A DNA stretch of 5,291 nt from NCBI GenBank assembly GCA_016791325.1, contig JAEUMU010000010.1, positions 1 to 5,291 on the forward strand, written 5' to 3'. Source of the DNA: Hyphomonadaceae bacterium. Its GTDB lineage: Bacteria; Pseudomonadota; Alphaproteobacteria; Caulobacterales; Aquidulcibacteraceae. Positions 1 through 5,291 of this stretch are shown here, piece by piece; position 1 is the stretch's first letter, and each line of letters opens with the position of its first letter. Made by a program: the position numbers and the translations under genes. The notes beneath the pieces are model-generated. The model saw only the letters and a program-made list of their open reading frames with translations, was not told the DNA's origin and did no database searches.

Positions 1-834
1 GTGGACATGGTGCGCCGCGCCGCAGGCGCCGGGGTGATTTCCCCTCTCGTCATTCAATTGGCCGGTCGCGAGCCGCGCTGGATGGCGGAAGGCGCCCGCT
101 TGGCGGAAGCGGTTGGCGCGGATGTGATCGACATCAACATGGGTTGTCCATCCAAGAGCGTCACCTCAGGGCTGTGCGGTTCGGCGCTGATGCGCGATCC
201 GGCGGCGGCTCTTCGCTTGATTGAGGCGACGGTGGAAGCCACTGCGTTGCCGGTTACGCTGAAGATGCGGCTCGGTTGGGATAACCAAAGCCTGAATGCG
301 CCAGAGATCGCCAGAAGCGCGCAGTCAGCGGGCGTGCGCATGATAACGGTGCATGGCAGAACGCGAAGTCAGTTCTTCTCCGGGGCCGCCGATTGGGCTG
401 CGATTGGCTCGGTGGTCGAGGCTGTGACGATCCCGGTTGTTGCAAATGGCGACATCGCGAGCGCGCACGATGCGCGACGCGCGCTTTCCGCCTCGGGCGC
501 CGCGGGTGTCATGATCGGGCGCGCCGCGCAGGGCCGCCCTTGGCTTCCCGGCGCCTTGGAACGCGCGCTCAGGCATGGCGGAGAGGTTGCGCCACCGCCG
601 CGCGCGCAGCTGCTGACGTCATTGCTGGCGCTCTACAATGACACACTCGATTTCTACGATGTGGGCCTTGGCCTACGTGTCGCGCGCAAGCACATCGCCT
701 GGACTATTGATACGATTTTTGGAGCTGCGGCGCGGGATGCGCGCAAAGCTATTTGCATGCTTGTTGAGCCAGAACGCGTGCGCGAGGCGCTAGGGGCGCT
801 GTTCGACAGCGAACCCGAGCGCCTCGTCGCTTAG
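1..834 (+). CDS. dusB: tRNA-dihydrouridine synthase, DusB/NifR3 type (5' end cut by window edge)
   Basis: This flavoenzyme uses FMN and NADPH to reduce specific uridines of tRNA to dihydrouridine in the cytoplasm. Visible family motifs, numbered from the first codon in the window, are DINMGCPSK (residues 44-52; Cys49 is the expected catalytic acid), a GSALM stretch (60-64), TLKMRLGW (86-93, with the FMN-contacting Lys88), VHGRTRSQ (117-124), VVANGD (146-151) and the phosphate-binding GRAAQGRPW (173-181). ARKHIAW (228-234) matches the C-terminal helical domain. Only 277 residues are present, against about 320 for the family. The missing N-terminal 45 or so residues would hold the APMxGxTDxPFR strand, so the GTG at position 1 is probably an internal Val codon and the gene starts upstream. 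It ends with TAG, 5 bp from the converging cytochrome b gene. DusB is favoured over DusA/DusC because of the INMGCP and AAQGRPW wording. Confidence 0.93.
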   Translation: MDMVRRAAGAGVISPLVIQLAGREPRWMAEGARLAEAVGADVIDINMGCPSKSVTSGLCGSALMRDPAAALRLIEATVEATALPVTLKMRLGWDNQSLNAPEIARSAQSAGVRMITVHGRTRSQFFSGAADWAAIGSVVEAVTIPVVANGDIASAHDARRALSASGAAGVMIGRAAQGRPWLPGALERALRHGGEVAPPPRAQLLTSLLALYNDTLDFYDVGLGLRVARKHIAWTIDTIFGAAARDARKAICMLVEPERVREALGALFDSEPERLVA

Positions 835-839
835 GCCGG

Positions 840-1589
840 TCATCGCTCGTGTTCCGTGTCGCCCCCGTATTCAACATCATGCTCGTATTCAGACGTATGC
901 TCGGAGCTGGCGTTCAGACGCGGCTGTTGGACTGCGAGTGCGACGCTGACAGCTATGCCTGCTGACACCGCGACAAGCAGGGGCAAGAATCCGGCGCGCG
1001 CTGCGTCCTGGTGAGGTTCGTCTTCACGCCGGCGTTTCGATCCTGTGATCATGGCGGGCACGAGCGCATCCTTGGCTGCAAGCGACTCCACCACAACGCC
1101 GAGCACGTGGATGACGACCAAGACCTGAAGCACGCGGAATAAGACCTCGTGCACTTCAGAGAGTTCCAGTCCCCACAGGCCAGCGAGCGGACCCGTGTTC
1201 TCATCGCTGCCGCTGAATAGGCCGGTGACGACGACGCCTGCGACCACACCCAGGAGCAGAAACACTGCTAGTCCGCCGAGCGGGTTATGTCCGAGGTGAC
1301 GTCTCGGCTGGCGTGAAAAGAGATCGCGCACATGCGCGACGATAGCGCCGGGACCCGCGGCGAAATTGCCAAAGCGCGCATGTTCGCCGCCGGCGAACCC
1401 CCAGATGATGCGAAAGACGATGAGGCCTGCGATGGCTTCGCCAGCGTAGCGGTGAATCTGCGCGGCGGCGCCTTCCTCTTCGCCGGTAAACCAAGCGACG
1501 AGGACAAGCGCGAGCAGGCCCCAGTGGAATAGGCGGGTTGGCGCGTCCCAAACCCGCACCTTGTGCTCGGCGGTTTGCATTGTTGTCAT
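840..1589 (-). CDS. Cytochrome b561-type membrane protein (Ni_hydr_CYTB-like) with fifth helix and acidic/His tail
   Basis: Probable dihaem quinol-oxidising or quinone-reducing cytochrome b of the inner membrane. The N-terminal VWDAPTRLFHW (residues 13-23) is the signature of this family. Four helices lie near 20-36, 47-67, 104-124 and 148-168. Candidate haem ligands are His22, His46, His147 and His161; the 14-residue gap between the last two suits the E. coli CybB arrangement. After a basic, presumably cytoplasmic loop (KRRR at 185-188) comes a fifth hydrophobic segment (about 199-219). A 22-residue tail (228-249) follows with three His and eight Asp/Glu, predicted to face the periplasm. The ATG at 1589 is chosen because a perfect AGGAGG lies 5 nt upstream; the other ATG at 1580 lacks this. 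It lies 38 nt after a PepSY gene, probably in the same operon. The electron partner is unknown, and no hydrogenase or cytochrome c gene is in the window. Confidence 0.88.
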   Translation of the reverse strand: MTTMQTAEHKVRVWDAPTRLFHWGLLALVLVAWFTGEEEGAAAQIHRYAGEAIAGLIVFRIIWGFAGGEHARFGNFAAGPGAIVAHVRDLFSRQPRRHLGHNPLGGLAVFLLLGVVAGVVVTGLFSGSDENTGPLAGLWGLELSEVHEVLFRVLQVLVVIHVLGVVVESLAAKDALVPAMITGSKRRREDEPHQDAARAGFLPLLVAVSAGIAVSVALAVQQPRLNASSEHTSEYEHDVEYGGDTEHER

Positions 1590-1594
1590 GCCTG

Positions 1595-1600
1595 CCTCCT
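1595..1600 (-). promoter_or_regulatory. Strong Shine-Dalgarno of the cytochrome b561 gene
   Basis: On the minus strand the sequence reads AGGAGG followed by CAGGC and the ATG. This perfect anti-16S match with a 5 nt spacer fixes the start at 1589. It suggests the cytochrome is translated independently and well, even though it is second in a likely operon. Confidence 0.8.
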
Positions 1601-1627
1601 AGTGCTCAAGTTCAAGGGCGACGCGGC

Positions 1628-1984
1628 TTAGCGGCCGCCCCGGCGGCGGTGGTGATCGTCCGAATCGCTGGAGTGGCCGCGATGATGGCTGTCGTCCGAT
1701 CTATCGGAGCGGCTGCAATCGTCGTCCCGCTCACGGCGCAGCACATCACCTGTGCGCGGGTGGAGGTACAATTCCATGCACTGTCCAGCGCGATCGTAGC
1801 CTTTGACTTCCACGGAGTTGGCGTAACGCTCGATTTCGACCACACGGAAGCCGTCCGCGGTGAGGCGTTGCTCGATTGTGCTGAGTGGCAGATTTTCGCC
1901 GGTCGACGGCTGTGTTTGCGCGGCGGCAAGTGATGGCGCGGTCAGGCTGAAGCAAATAGCGGCGATGGTGTGGCGGATGGTCAT
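1628..1984 (-). CDS. Exported PepSY-domain protein with His/Asp/Arg-rich C-terminal tail
   Basis: A small predicted periplasmic protein of 118 residues. Residues 1-22 form a signal peptide (basic start, hydrophobic core, AAA before the probable cleavage at Gln23). Residues 32-86 resemble a PepSY_2-type domain: LPLSTIEQRL, then GFRVVEIE, a beta strand with VEVKGYD, and the closing LYLHPRTGDVL (72-82), which is the typical domain end. Cys69 and Cys90 could form a disulfide after export. The tail (91-118) is low in complexity and alternates Ser/Asp with His pairs (His100-101, His104, His111-112), ending in Arg/Gly, so it may bind metal. The ATG at 1984 has GAGGGAG about 8 nt upstream. It is the first gene of the minus-strand pair with cytochrome b561 and diverges from a second PepSY gene. 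PepSY proteins have been described as peptidase inhibitors or as regulatory or accessory domains; the role here is not known. Confidence 0.85.
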   Translation of the reverse strand: MTIRHTIAAICFSLTAPSLAAAQTQPSTGENLPLSTIEQRLTADGFRVVEIERYANSVEVKGYDRAGQCMELYLHPRTGDVLRRERDDDCSRSDRSDDSHHRGHSSDSDDHHRRRGGR

Positions 1985-2114
1985 TGGTGATGCTCCCTCG
2001 GATACTGACGCGAACTGCGTCGGCCGGCCCGTTGTGGAAGGCGCCCGCTGACATGCCCGTGACGGCGGCTGTCAGCGTTGCGTCAGGTGCAAAACAGCAG
2101 GATGAAGGGTCTCA
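1985..2114. promoter_or_regulatory. Divergent intergenic region between the two PepSY genes
   Basis: This 130 bp gap must hold the promoters of both the PepSY-cytochrome b pair (minus) and the PepSY-regulator-kinase trio (plus). No convincing -35/-10 pair could be assigned on either strand. It contains a phased set of TGAC/GTCA half-sites (described separately), a further inverted pair CTGACGC at 2005-2011 and GCGTCAG at 2080-2086, and a small palindrome GACGC-N5-GCGTC at 2007-2021. Ribosome binding sites sit at its ends: GAGGGAG on the minus strand near 1992-1998, and GAAGGG at 2104-2109, 5 nt before the ATG at 2115. Confidence 0.7.
2046..2086. promoter_or_regulatory. Candidate response-regulator operator: four half-sites at 11 bp steps around an 8-bp inverted repeat
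   Basis: CGCTGACA (2046-2053) and TGTCAGCG (2070-2077) form a perfect 8-bp inverted repeat with a 16 bp spacer. Within and next to it, TGAC at 2049 and 2060 and GTCA at 2071 and 2082 begin exactly 11 bp apart. The first two face left and the last two face right. OmpR/PhoB-family regulators typically bind tandem half-sites at about 11 bp (the PhoP box is the classic case), so this looks like two back-to-back regulator boxes, one per divergent operon. The array lies 64 nt from the minus-strand start and 29 nt from the plus-strand start. The pattern is seen directly; binding by the neighbouring regulator is inferred. Confidence 0.5.
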
Positions 2115-2447
2115 ATGGGTCTGAAGCGCCGCCTTTTCGTACTTGCCTGCCTCACCGCCGTCTTCGCTGCGCCGGAGGCGGATGCGCGCCGTGGCCGTGG
2201 CCGCGGGCGTGACGACGACCATGACGAGGCGCGCGAAGCGTATGAGCACGGAGAAATTCTTCCCCTGGCCGAAATTCTCCCTCGGGCGCTCAGAGCCATC
2301 CCTGGTGAAGTGCTTGAGATTGAACTTGAGCGAGAACACGGGCGTCTCGTGTATGAAATTGAAATTCTTGCGCGCAATGGTTGGGTTCGCAAAGTGAGTT
2401 TGGACGCGCGCACTGGTGATGTTCTGAGCGTGGAAGATGAGGACTAA
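2115..2447 (+). CDS. Exported PepSY-domain protein, first gene of the two-component operon
   Basis: A 110-residue predicted periplasmic protein. Residues 1-24 make a signal peptide (LKRR, a hydrophobic core, and cleavage probably after ADA at 22-24). An Arg/Gly run (25-32) and the acidic DDDHDE (33-38) follow. The PepSY domain covers about 46-106: GEILPLAEIL, PGEVLEIELEREHGRLVYEI (63-82), then a second strand and LDARTGDVL (96-104), with an acidic end VEDED. This one is closer to the classical PepSY pattern than its divergent neighbour. The start is supported by GAAGGG 5 nt upstream. Its TAA overlaps the regulator ATG by one base (TAATG), so translation is likely coupled. Small PepSY proteins are often found beside response regulator/kinase pairs; a role in modulating or reporting the signal is plausible but inferred. 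Confidence 0.87.
   Translation: MGLKRRLFVLACLTAVFAAPEADARRGRGRGRDDDHDEAREAYEHGEILPLAEILPRALRAIPGEVLEIELEREHGRLVYEIEILARNGWVRKVSLDARTGDVLSVEDED
2253..2288 (+). repeat. Imperfect 18-bp tandem duplication inside the PepSY gene
   Basis: Two adjacent 18 bp units starting GAAATTCT match at 14 of 18 positions and encode the hexapeptides EILPLA and EILPRA (residues 47-52 and 53-58). The 8-mer recurs at 2361-2368, again coding Glu-Ile-Leu. It may be a small in-frame duplication or simply family sequence. Confidence 0.45.
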
Positions 2448-3106
2448 TGCGTGCGCTGCTGGTTGAGGATGACGCTGAAATAGCCGCCGACATCGCCCAG
2501 GCGCTGATGGGTGCGGGGTTTCTTGTGGAGAAGGCCGCGGACGGTGAAGCAGCTTGGTTCGCTGGCGACACAGAAGATTTCGATGTCGCTATATTGGATT
2601 TGGGCCTTCCCAAGCTAGACGGCCTGAGCGTGCTCAAGCGGTGGCGCGCATCGGGGCGATCATTTCCGGTGCTGGTGCTCTCGGCGCGCAGCGCGTGGAC
2701 CGAAAAGGTCGACGGCATTGAAGCCGGCGCGGATGACTATCTGGGCAAGCCCTTCGAACTTGGCGAACTGACGGCGCGGGTGCGCGCGCTCGTTCGCCGT
2801 GCTGGCGGCTACGCCGCGCCTGTTTTGACTGTCGGGCGTCTTACGCTGGATACCCGGCGTATGAGCGTGGCTGTGGATGGGGCGGCGCATCGGGTGTCGC
2901 CGCTGGAATACCGGATGCTGGATTATCTGGCGCATCAACCTGGGCGCGTGGTTTCCGCCGGAGAATTGGCCGAGCATCTGCATGGCGCCGAAACCGCCGT
3001 GGATGCCAACGCGATAGAGGCTTTGATTGCGCGCGTGCGGCGTAAGATCGGGGCCGACATAATCGAAACACGCCGTGGCTTTGGCTATGCGTTGAGCGAA
3101 ACATGA
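2447..3106 (+). CDS. OmpR/PhoB-family DNA-binding response regulator (PhoP-like)
   Basis: Cytoplasmic transcription factor activated by phosphotransfer from the adjacent kinase. The receiver domain (1-118) has all key residues: the acidic pair Asp8-Asp9, phospho-acceptor Asp51 in LDLGLPKLDG, Ser79, switch aromatic Tyr98 and Lys101 in the KPF motif. The winged-helix output domain (about 125-217) shows LTLDTRRMSV, SPLEYRMLDYLA, the VVSAGELAEHL helix, the recognition helix region DANAIEALIARVRRKIG and the wing ETRRGFGYAL. The length of 219 residues is standard. The start ATG overlaps the upstream PepSY stop, and GAGG lies 4 nt before it. Its own stop overlaps the kinase start (ATGA). The likely target is the phased half-site array at 2046-2086, which would make the module autoregulated; this is an inference. 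It is not named phoP because many paralogous QseB/PmrA/PhoP-type regulators share these features. Confidence 0.96.
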   Translation: MRALLVEDDAEIAADIAQALMGAGFLVEKAADGEAAWFAGDTEDFDVAILDLGLPKLDGLSVLKRWRASGRSFPVLVLSARSAWTEKVDGIEAGADDYLGKPFELGELTARVRALVRRAGGYAAPVLTVGRLTLDTRRMSVAVDGAAHRVSPLEYRMLDYLAHQPGRVVSAGELAEHLHGAETAVDANAIEALIARVRRKIGADIIETRRGFGYALSET

Positions 3107-4440
3107 TCACACGTTCGCTGCGGTGGCGATTGCTCGCGGGCGCCGCTGGGGCGATCTTCGCCGCGCTCGCCGCAGCCTGGATCATTATGGGTTATTTGTT
3201 CGAGGCCCATGTCGAGCGCGGGGTTGAGGCCAACCTCATCCAGCATGGGCGCGATCTCGTCGCGGGTCTGACCCGGACAGCGGATGGCGCGCTCGCCGTT
3301 GATCCTGAGCCTTTCGATCCTCGCTTTGATCGCCCTTCCAGCGGGCTTTATTGGCAAGTCAATGAGGGTGCTGTCGTGTTGCGATCTCGATCCTTGTGGG
3401 ACGAGACCATGACGCCGAACAAAACCGTTGCGACCAGCGGCTGGGCCACAGGCGATGTGGCGGGCCCGTTCGGACAAAGGCTCGTGTTCGTCGCCCGCGA
3501 AGTCTCGTTGCGCGAGGTGGCGGCGCCCATTCAGGTGATGCTCGCCGCAGATCACGCGCAAGTCACGGCGGCGCGCGACGAGTTCTCGCGCGATCTAGGC
3601 ATATTTCTCGTGTTGCTTTGGGCCGTGCTGGCTGCGGCCGCTTGGGCGCAGGTTCAGTTAGGGTTGAAACCGCTTGATGATGTCCGCGCGGCGCTTGCCG
3701 AGATGCAAGGGCATGCAGGCGCAAGGTTGCAGGAAGACGATTATCCCGCCGAGGCAGCGCCGCTGGCGCAGGCGATCAATGCACTCGCCGACGCGCGGCA
3801 GCGCGATATGGAGCGTGCGCGACGGCGCGCGGCGGACCTCGCTCACTCGCTTAAGACCCCGCTTGCGGCGCTTGCAGCGCAAAGCCGCCGCGCTCGGGAA
3901 GCGGGGGCTGGCGACGCCGCTGATGGCCTTGATCGCGCCATTGAATCGGCGCGCGACGCTGTGGAGCGTGAGTTGACGCGCACGCGGATCGCCGCCGAAC
4001 AAGATTCACCGCGCAGGCCAGCCGCTCCGATCATAGACCGGCTGGTCGCGGTTGTTGAGAGGACGGCGGCGGGTCAGCAGGTGAATTTCGAGAATGCATT
4101 GGGGGCTGTTACGCTGCCGCTGAGTGAAATGGCGCTGATGGAGCTCGCCGGGCCGCTTCTGGAAAATGCCGCGCGCTTCGCACGCGCGCGTGTGCGCGTG
4201 AGCGGGGAGGATGGTGTCCTGCGCATTGATGACGATGGCCCTGGTTTGTCAGAGGAAGATGCGGCGCAGGCGCTCAAGCGCGGTATGCGCCTTGATGAGG
4301 CGGAACCTGGACATGGGCTTGGGCTTGCCATTGCGCGCGACGTTGCAGAGATGAGCGGCGGCGCGCTCGAACTCGGAAAATCTCCGCTTGGGGGGCTGCG
4401 CGCGGAGGTGCGGTGGGATTCTCTTGGGGCGAGCGCCTGA
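3103..4440 (+). CDS. PhoQ-like membrane sensor histidine kinase
   Basis: Inner-membrane sensor that autophosphorylates and passes phosphate to the response regulator just upstream. Helix 1 spans about 9-31. A periplasmic sensor of about 130 residues follows, with an acidic patch DPEPFDPRFDRP (67-78). Helix 2 spans about 164-184, then comes a HAMP-like linker (187-235). The dimerisation helix has the H box LAHSLKTPLAAL (246-257; His248). The catalytic domain has an N box LLENAA (352-357; Asn355), G1 DDDGPG (376-381) and G2 GHGLGLAIARDVAE (403-416), then PLGGLRAEV near the end. The HSLKTPL H box and the RG-(M)-R...PGxGxGLA wording are PhoQ hallmarks. The sensor region does not obviously match PhoQ, so the ligand is unknown. 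The 4-nt overlap with the regulator gene implies translational coupling; no strong ribosome site is seen. It ends 1 bp from the converging esterase gene. Confidence 0.94.
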   Translation: MITRSLRWRLLAGAAGAIFAALAAAWIIMGYLFEAHVERGVEANLIQHGRDLVAGLTRTADGALAVDPEPFDPRFDRPSSGLYWQVNEGAVVLRSRSLWDETMTPNKTVATSGWATGDVAGPFGQRLVFVAREVSLREVAAPIQVMLAADHAQVTAARDEFSRDLGIFLVLLWAVLAAAAWAQVQLGLKPLDDVRAALAEMQGHAGARLQEDDYPAEAAPLAQAINALADARQRDMERARRRAADLAHSLKTPLAALAAQSRRAREAGAGDAADGLDRAIESARDAVERELTRTRIAAEQDSPRRPAAPIIDRLVAVVERTAAGQQVNFENALGAVTLPLSEMALMELAGPLLENAARFARARVRVSGEDGVLRIDDDGPGLSEEDAAQALKRGMRLDEAEPGHGLGLAIARDVAEMSGGALELGKSPLGGLRAEVRWDSLGASA

Positions 4441-4441
4441 G

Positions 4442-5287
4442 CTAGTGAATTACAAGTCGCATTTGGAAGAACCGCAGAGTGGCGTTCAGCGCTTGATTGC
4501 GTGCTGATCGGGTGATCTCGGGCGTCATGCCGCGAAATCCATGATCTACATCGGCGATATAGATCGCCTCCACATCGGCGCCTGCTGTGCGCAGGCGCGC
4601 CTCAAGTTCTTCTGTTTGGCTGACCGCAACGAGCGTGTCTGCGAGGCCATGGATGAGTAGCATAGGCGGGTCGCTTCGATCGACATAAGTGACGGGGCTG
4701 GCCCGCGCCATGACCTCGGCGGGACAACGGAACTCGGCGCAGCCGAGATATGGCGCCGGGCCTGTGTTGCCGGGCGGTGTCGGCACAGTGGAGAAGTCGT
4801 GCACGCCGTACCATGAGACACCCGCTTGCACGCAGTCAGAGATCGTCTCCATGCCTTCCCGCGAAGGGGGCGCGACCGCCTCGGCGCCGCAACTCAAAGT
4901 CGCCAATGCAGCCAGCTGACCGCCTGCGGAATCGCCCCAAATGCCCACGTGATCCGGATCGACGCCATACTCACGTGCGTTGGCACGCAGGAATCTAATC
5001 GCGTCCTTCACATCGTGAATTGCGTTGGGGAAGTGTTGCTCCCCATCCAGGCGATACTCAATGGAAGCGACCACGAACCCTTGCGCGGCGAGCATCGCCA
5101 ATACGCTTGGCATCTGTCGTGGCGTGCCCGTGACCCAAGCGCCGCCGTGCACATAGATGATGAGCGGCCGGCGGGCGCCGGCGAGGGCGTCTGCTGTGGT
5201 GTAGATATCGAGCGTAAGCGGCCGGTGATGCAACCGCTGGATATAGGTCACATCCACGATGCCGACGATGTCGTCAGCGAACGTCAC
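4442..5287 (-). CDS. Alpha/beta-hydrolase esterase (COG0657 / BD-FAE-like), 5' end probably beyond the window
   Basis: Predicted carboxylic ester hydrolase. The oxyanion-hole motif HGGAW (47-51), nucleophile elbow GDSAGG (118-123; Ser120), acid Asp217 in HGLADTLV and His249 in DVDHGF complete a catalytic triad in the usual order. ASPVTYVDRSDPPMLLIHG (197-214) is typical of the family that includes bifunctional feruloyl/acetyl-xylan esterases and hormone-sensitive-lipase-like enzymes. Cys133, Cys152, Cys183 and Cys188 could form disulfides, which would fit an exported enzyme. The GTG at 5287 is the only start candidate here, but the frame stays open to the edge and too little sequence remains to see a ribosome site. 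Many relatives have a signal peptide, so the true start may lie outside. The substrate cannot be told. There is no evident link to the two-component module. Confidence 0.87.
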   Translation of the reverse strand: MTFADDIVGIVDVTYIQRLHHRPLTLDIYTTADALAGARRPLIIYVHGGAWVTGTPRQMPSVLAMLAAQGFVVASIEYRLDGEQHFPNAIHDVKDAIRFLRANAREYGVDPDHVGIWGDSAGGQLAALATLSCGAEAVAPPSREGMETISDCVQAGVSWYGVHDFSTVPTPPGNTGPAPYLGCAEFRCPAEVMARASPVTYVDRSDPPMLLIHGLADTLVAVSQTEELEARLRTAGADVEAIYIADVDHGFRGMTPEITRSARNQALNATLRFFQMRLVIH

Positions 5288-5291
5288 CCGG

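Noticed and set aside
1..3. GTG at the first base as the real start of the dus gene
   Set aside because: About 45 conserved N-terminal residues would be missing, so the gene most likely begins before the window.
840..1589. Naming the cytochrome as a hydrogenase b-type subunit
   Set aside because: The family name comes from hydrogenase cytochromes, but no hydrogenase gene is present and the VWDxPTRLFHW proteins are often found elsewhere.
1538..1933. 131-codon plus-strand open frame antisense to the cytochrome/PepSY junction
   Set aside because: It overlaps two well-supported genes on the opposite strand, has no recognisable domain, and reads as the antisense of PepSY and signal-peptide codons.
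2078..2106. TTGCGT - 17 bp - GATGAA as a sigma-70-type promoter for the plus-strand trio
   Set aside because: Only three of six bases match in each box and the -10 would sit almost on the ribosome binding site.
2115..2150. Cys12 of the plus-strand PepSY protein as a lipoprotein attachment site
   Set aside because: The residues before it (V-L-A) do not fit a lipobox and the hydrophobic stretch ahead is too short; ordinary cleavage after ADA fits better.
3085..3561. 158-codon minus-strand open frame opposite the kinase sensor region
   Set aside because: The composition is typical of GC-rich antisense shadows. The kinase frame is continuous and has clear motifs.
4383..4409. Possible hairpin (CTCCGC / GCGGAG) as a terminator
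   Set aside because: It lies inside the kinase coding sequence, has no following T-run, and is expected by chance in GC-rich DNA.

Overview
The window is GC-rich, gene-dense bacterial DNA. Gene types, codon bias and short intergenic gaps suggest an alphaproteobacterium, perhaps of the Caulobacterales/Hyphomonadaceae kind. That placement is an inference from general sequence character; no rRNA or other marker is present. No tRNA, rRNA, CRISPR array, insertion sequence or attachment site was seen. No stretch longer than 300 bases lacks a gene; the longest gap is the 130 bp divergent region at 1985-2114.

Layout. At the left edge lies the 3' part of a tRNA-dihydrouridine synthase gene (DusB type, + strand, 1-834). 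It converges with a minus-strand pair: a small exported PepSY-domain protein (1984 to 1628), followed 38 nt later by a dihaem-type membrane cytochrome b561 with an unusual fifth helix and an acidic, histidine-containing tail (1589 to 840). The 130 bp divergent region holds an 8-bp inverted repeat, within four TGAC/GTCA half-sites stepped exactly 11 bp apart. To the right, on the + strand, is a tightly coupled trio: a second exported PepSY protein (2115-2447), an OmpR/PhoB-family response regulator (2447-3106, stop/start overlap TAATG) and a PhoQ-like sensor histidine kinase (3103-4440, overlap ATGA). At the right edge, converging on the kinase with a 1 bp gap, is an alpha/beta-hydrolase esterase (minus strand, 5287 to 4442, probably incomplete at its 5' end).

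How it may work together. The five central genes look like a self-contained envelope module. A PhoPQ-type two-component system is encoded next to two periplasmic PepSY proteins and a quinol-type cytochrome b, with a shared central region where the regulator could control both arms. Three of the exported or membrane proteins carry acidic or His-rich segments predicted to face the periplasm. This leads to the hypothesis that the module senses a divalent metal or redox state and moves electrons to or from a periplasmic metal or acceptor. That function is inferred from gene content and cannot be proved from sequence alone. The flanking dus and esterase genes look unrelated to it.
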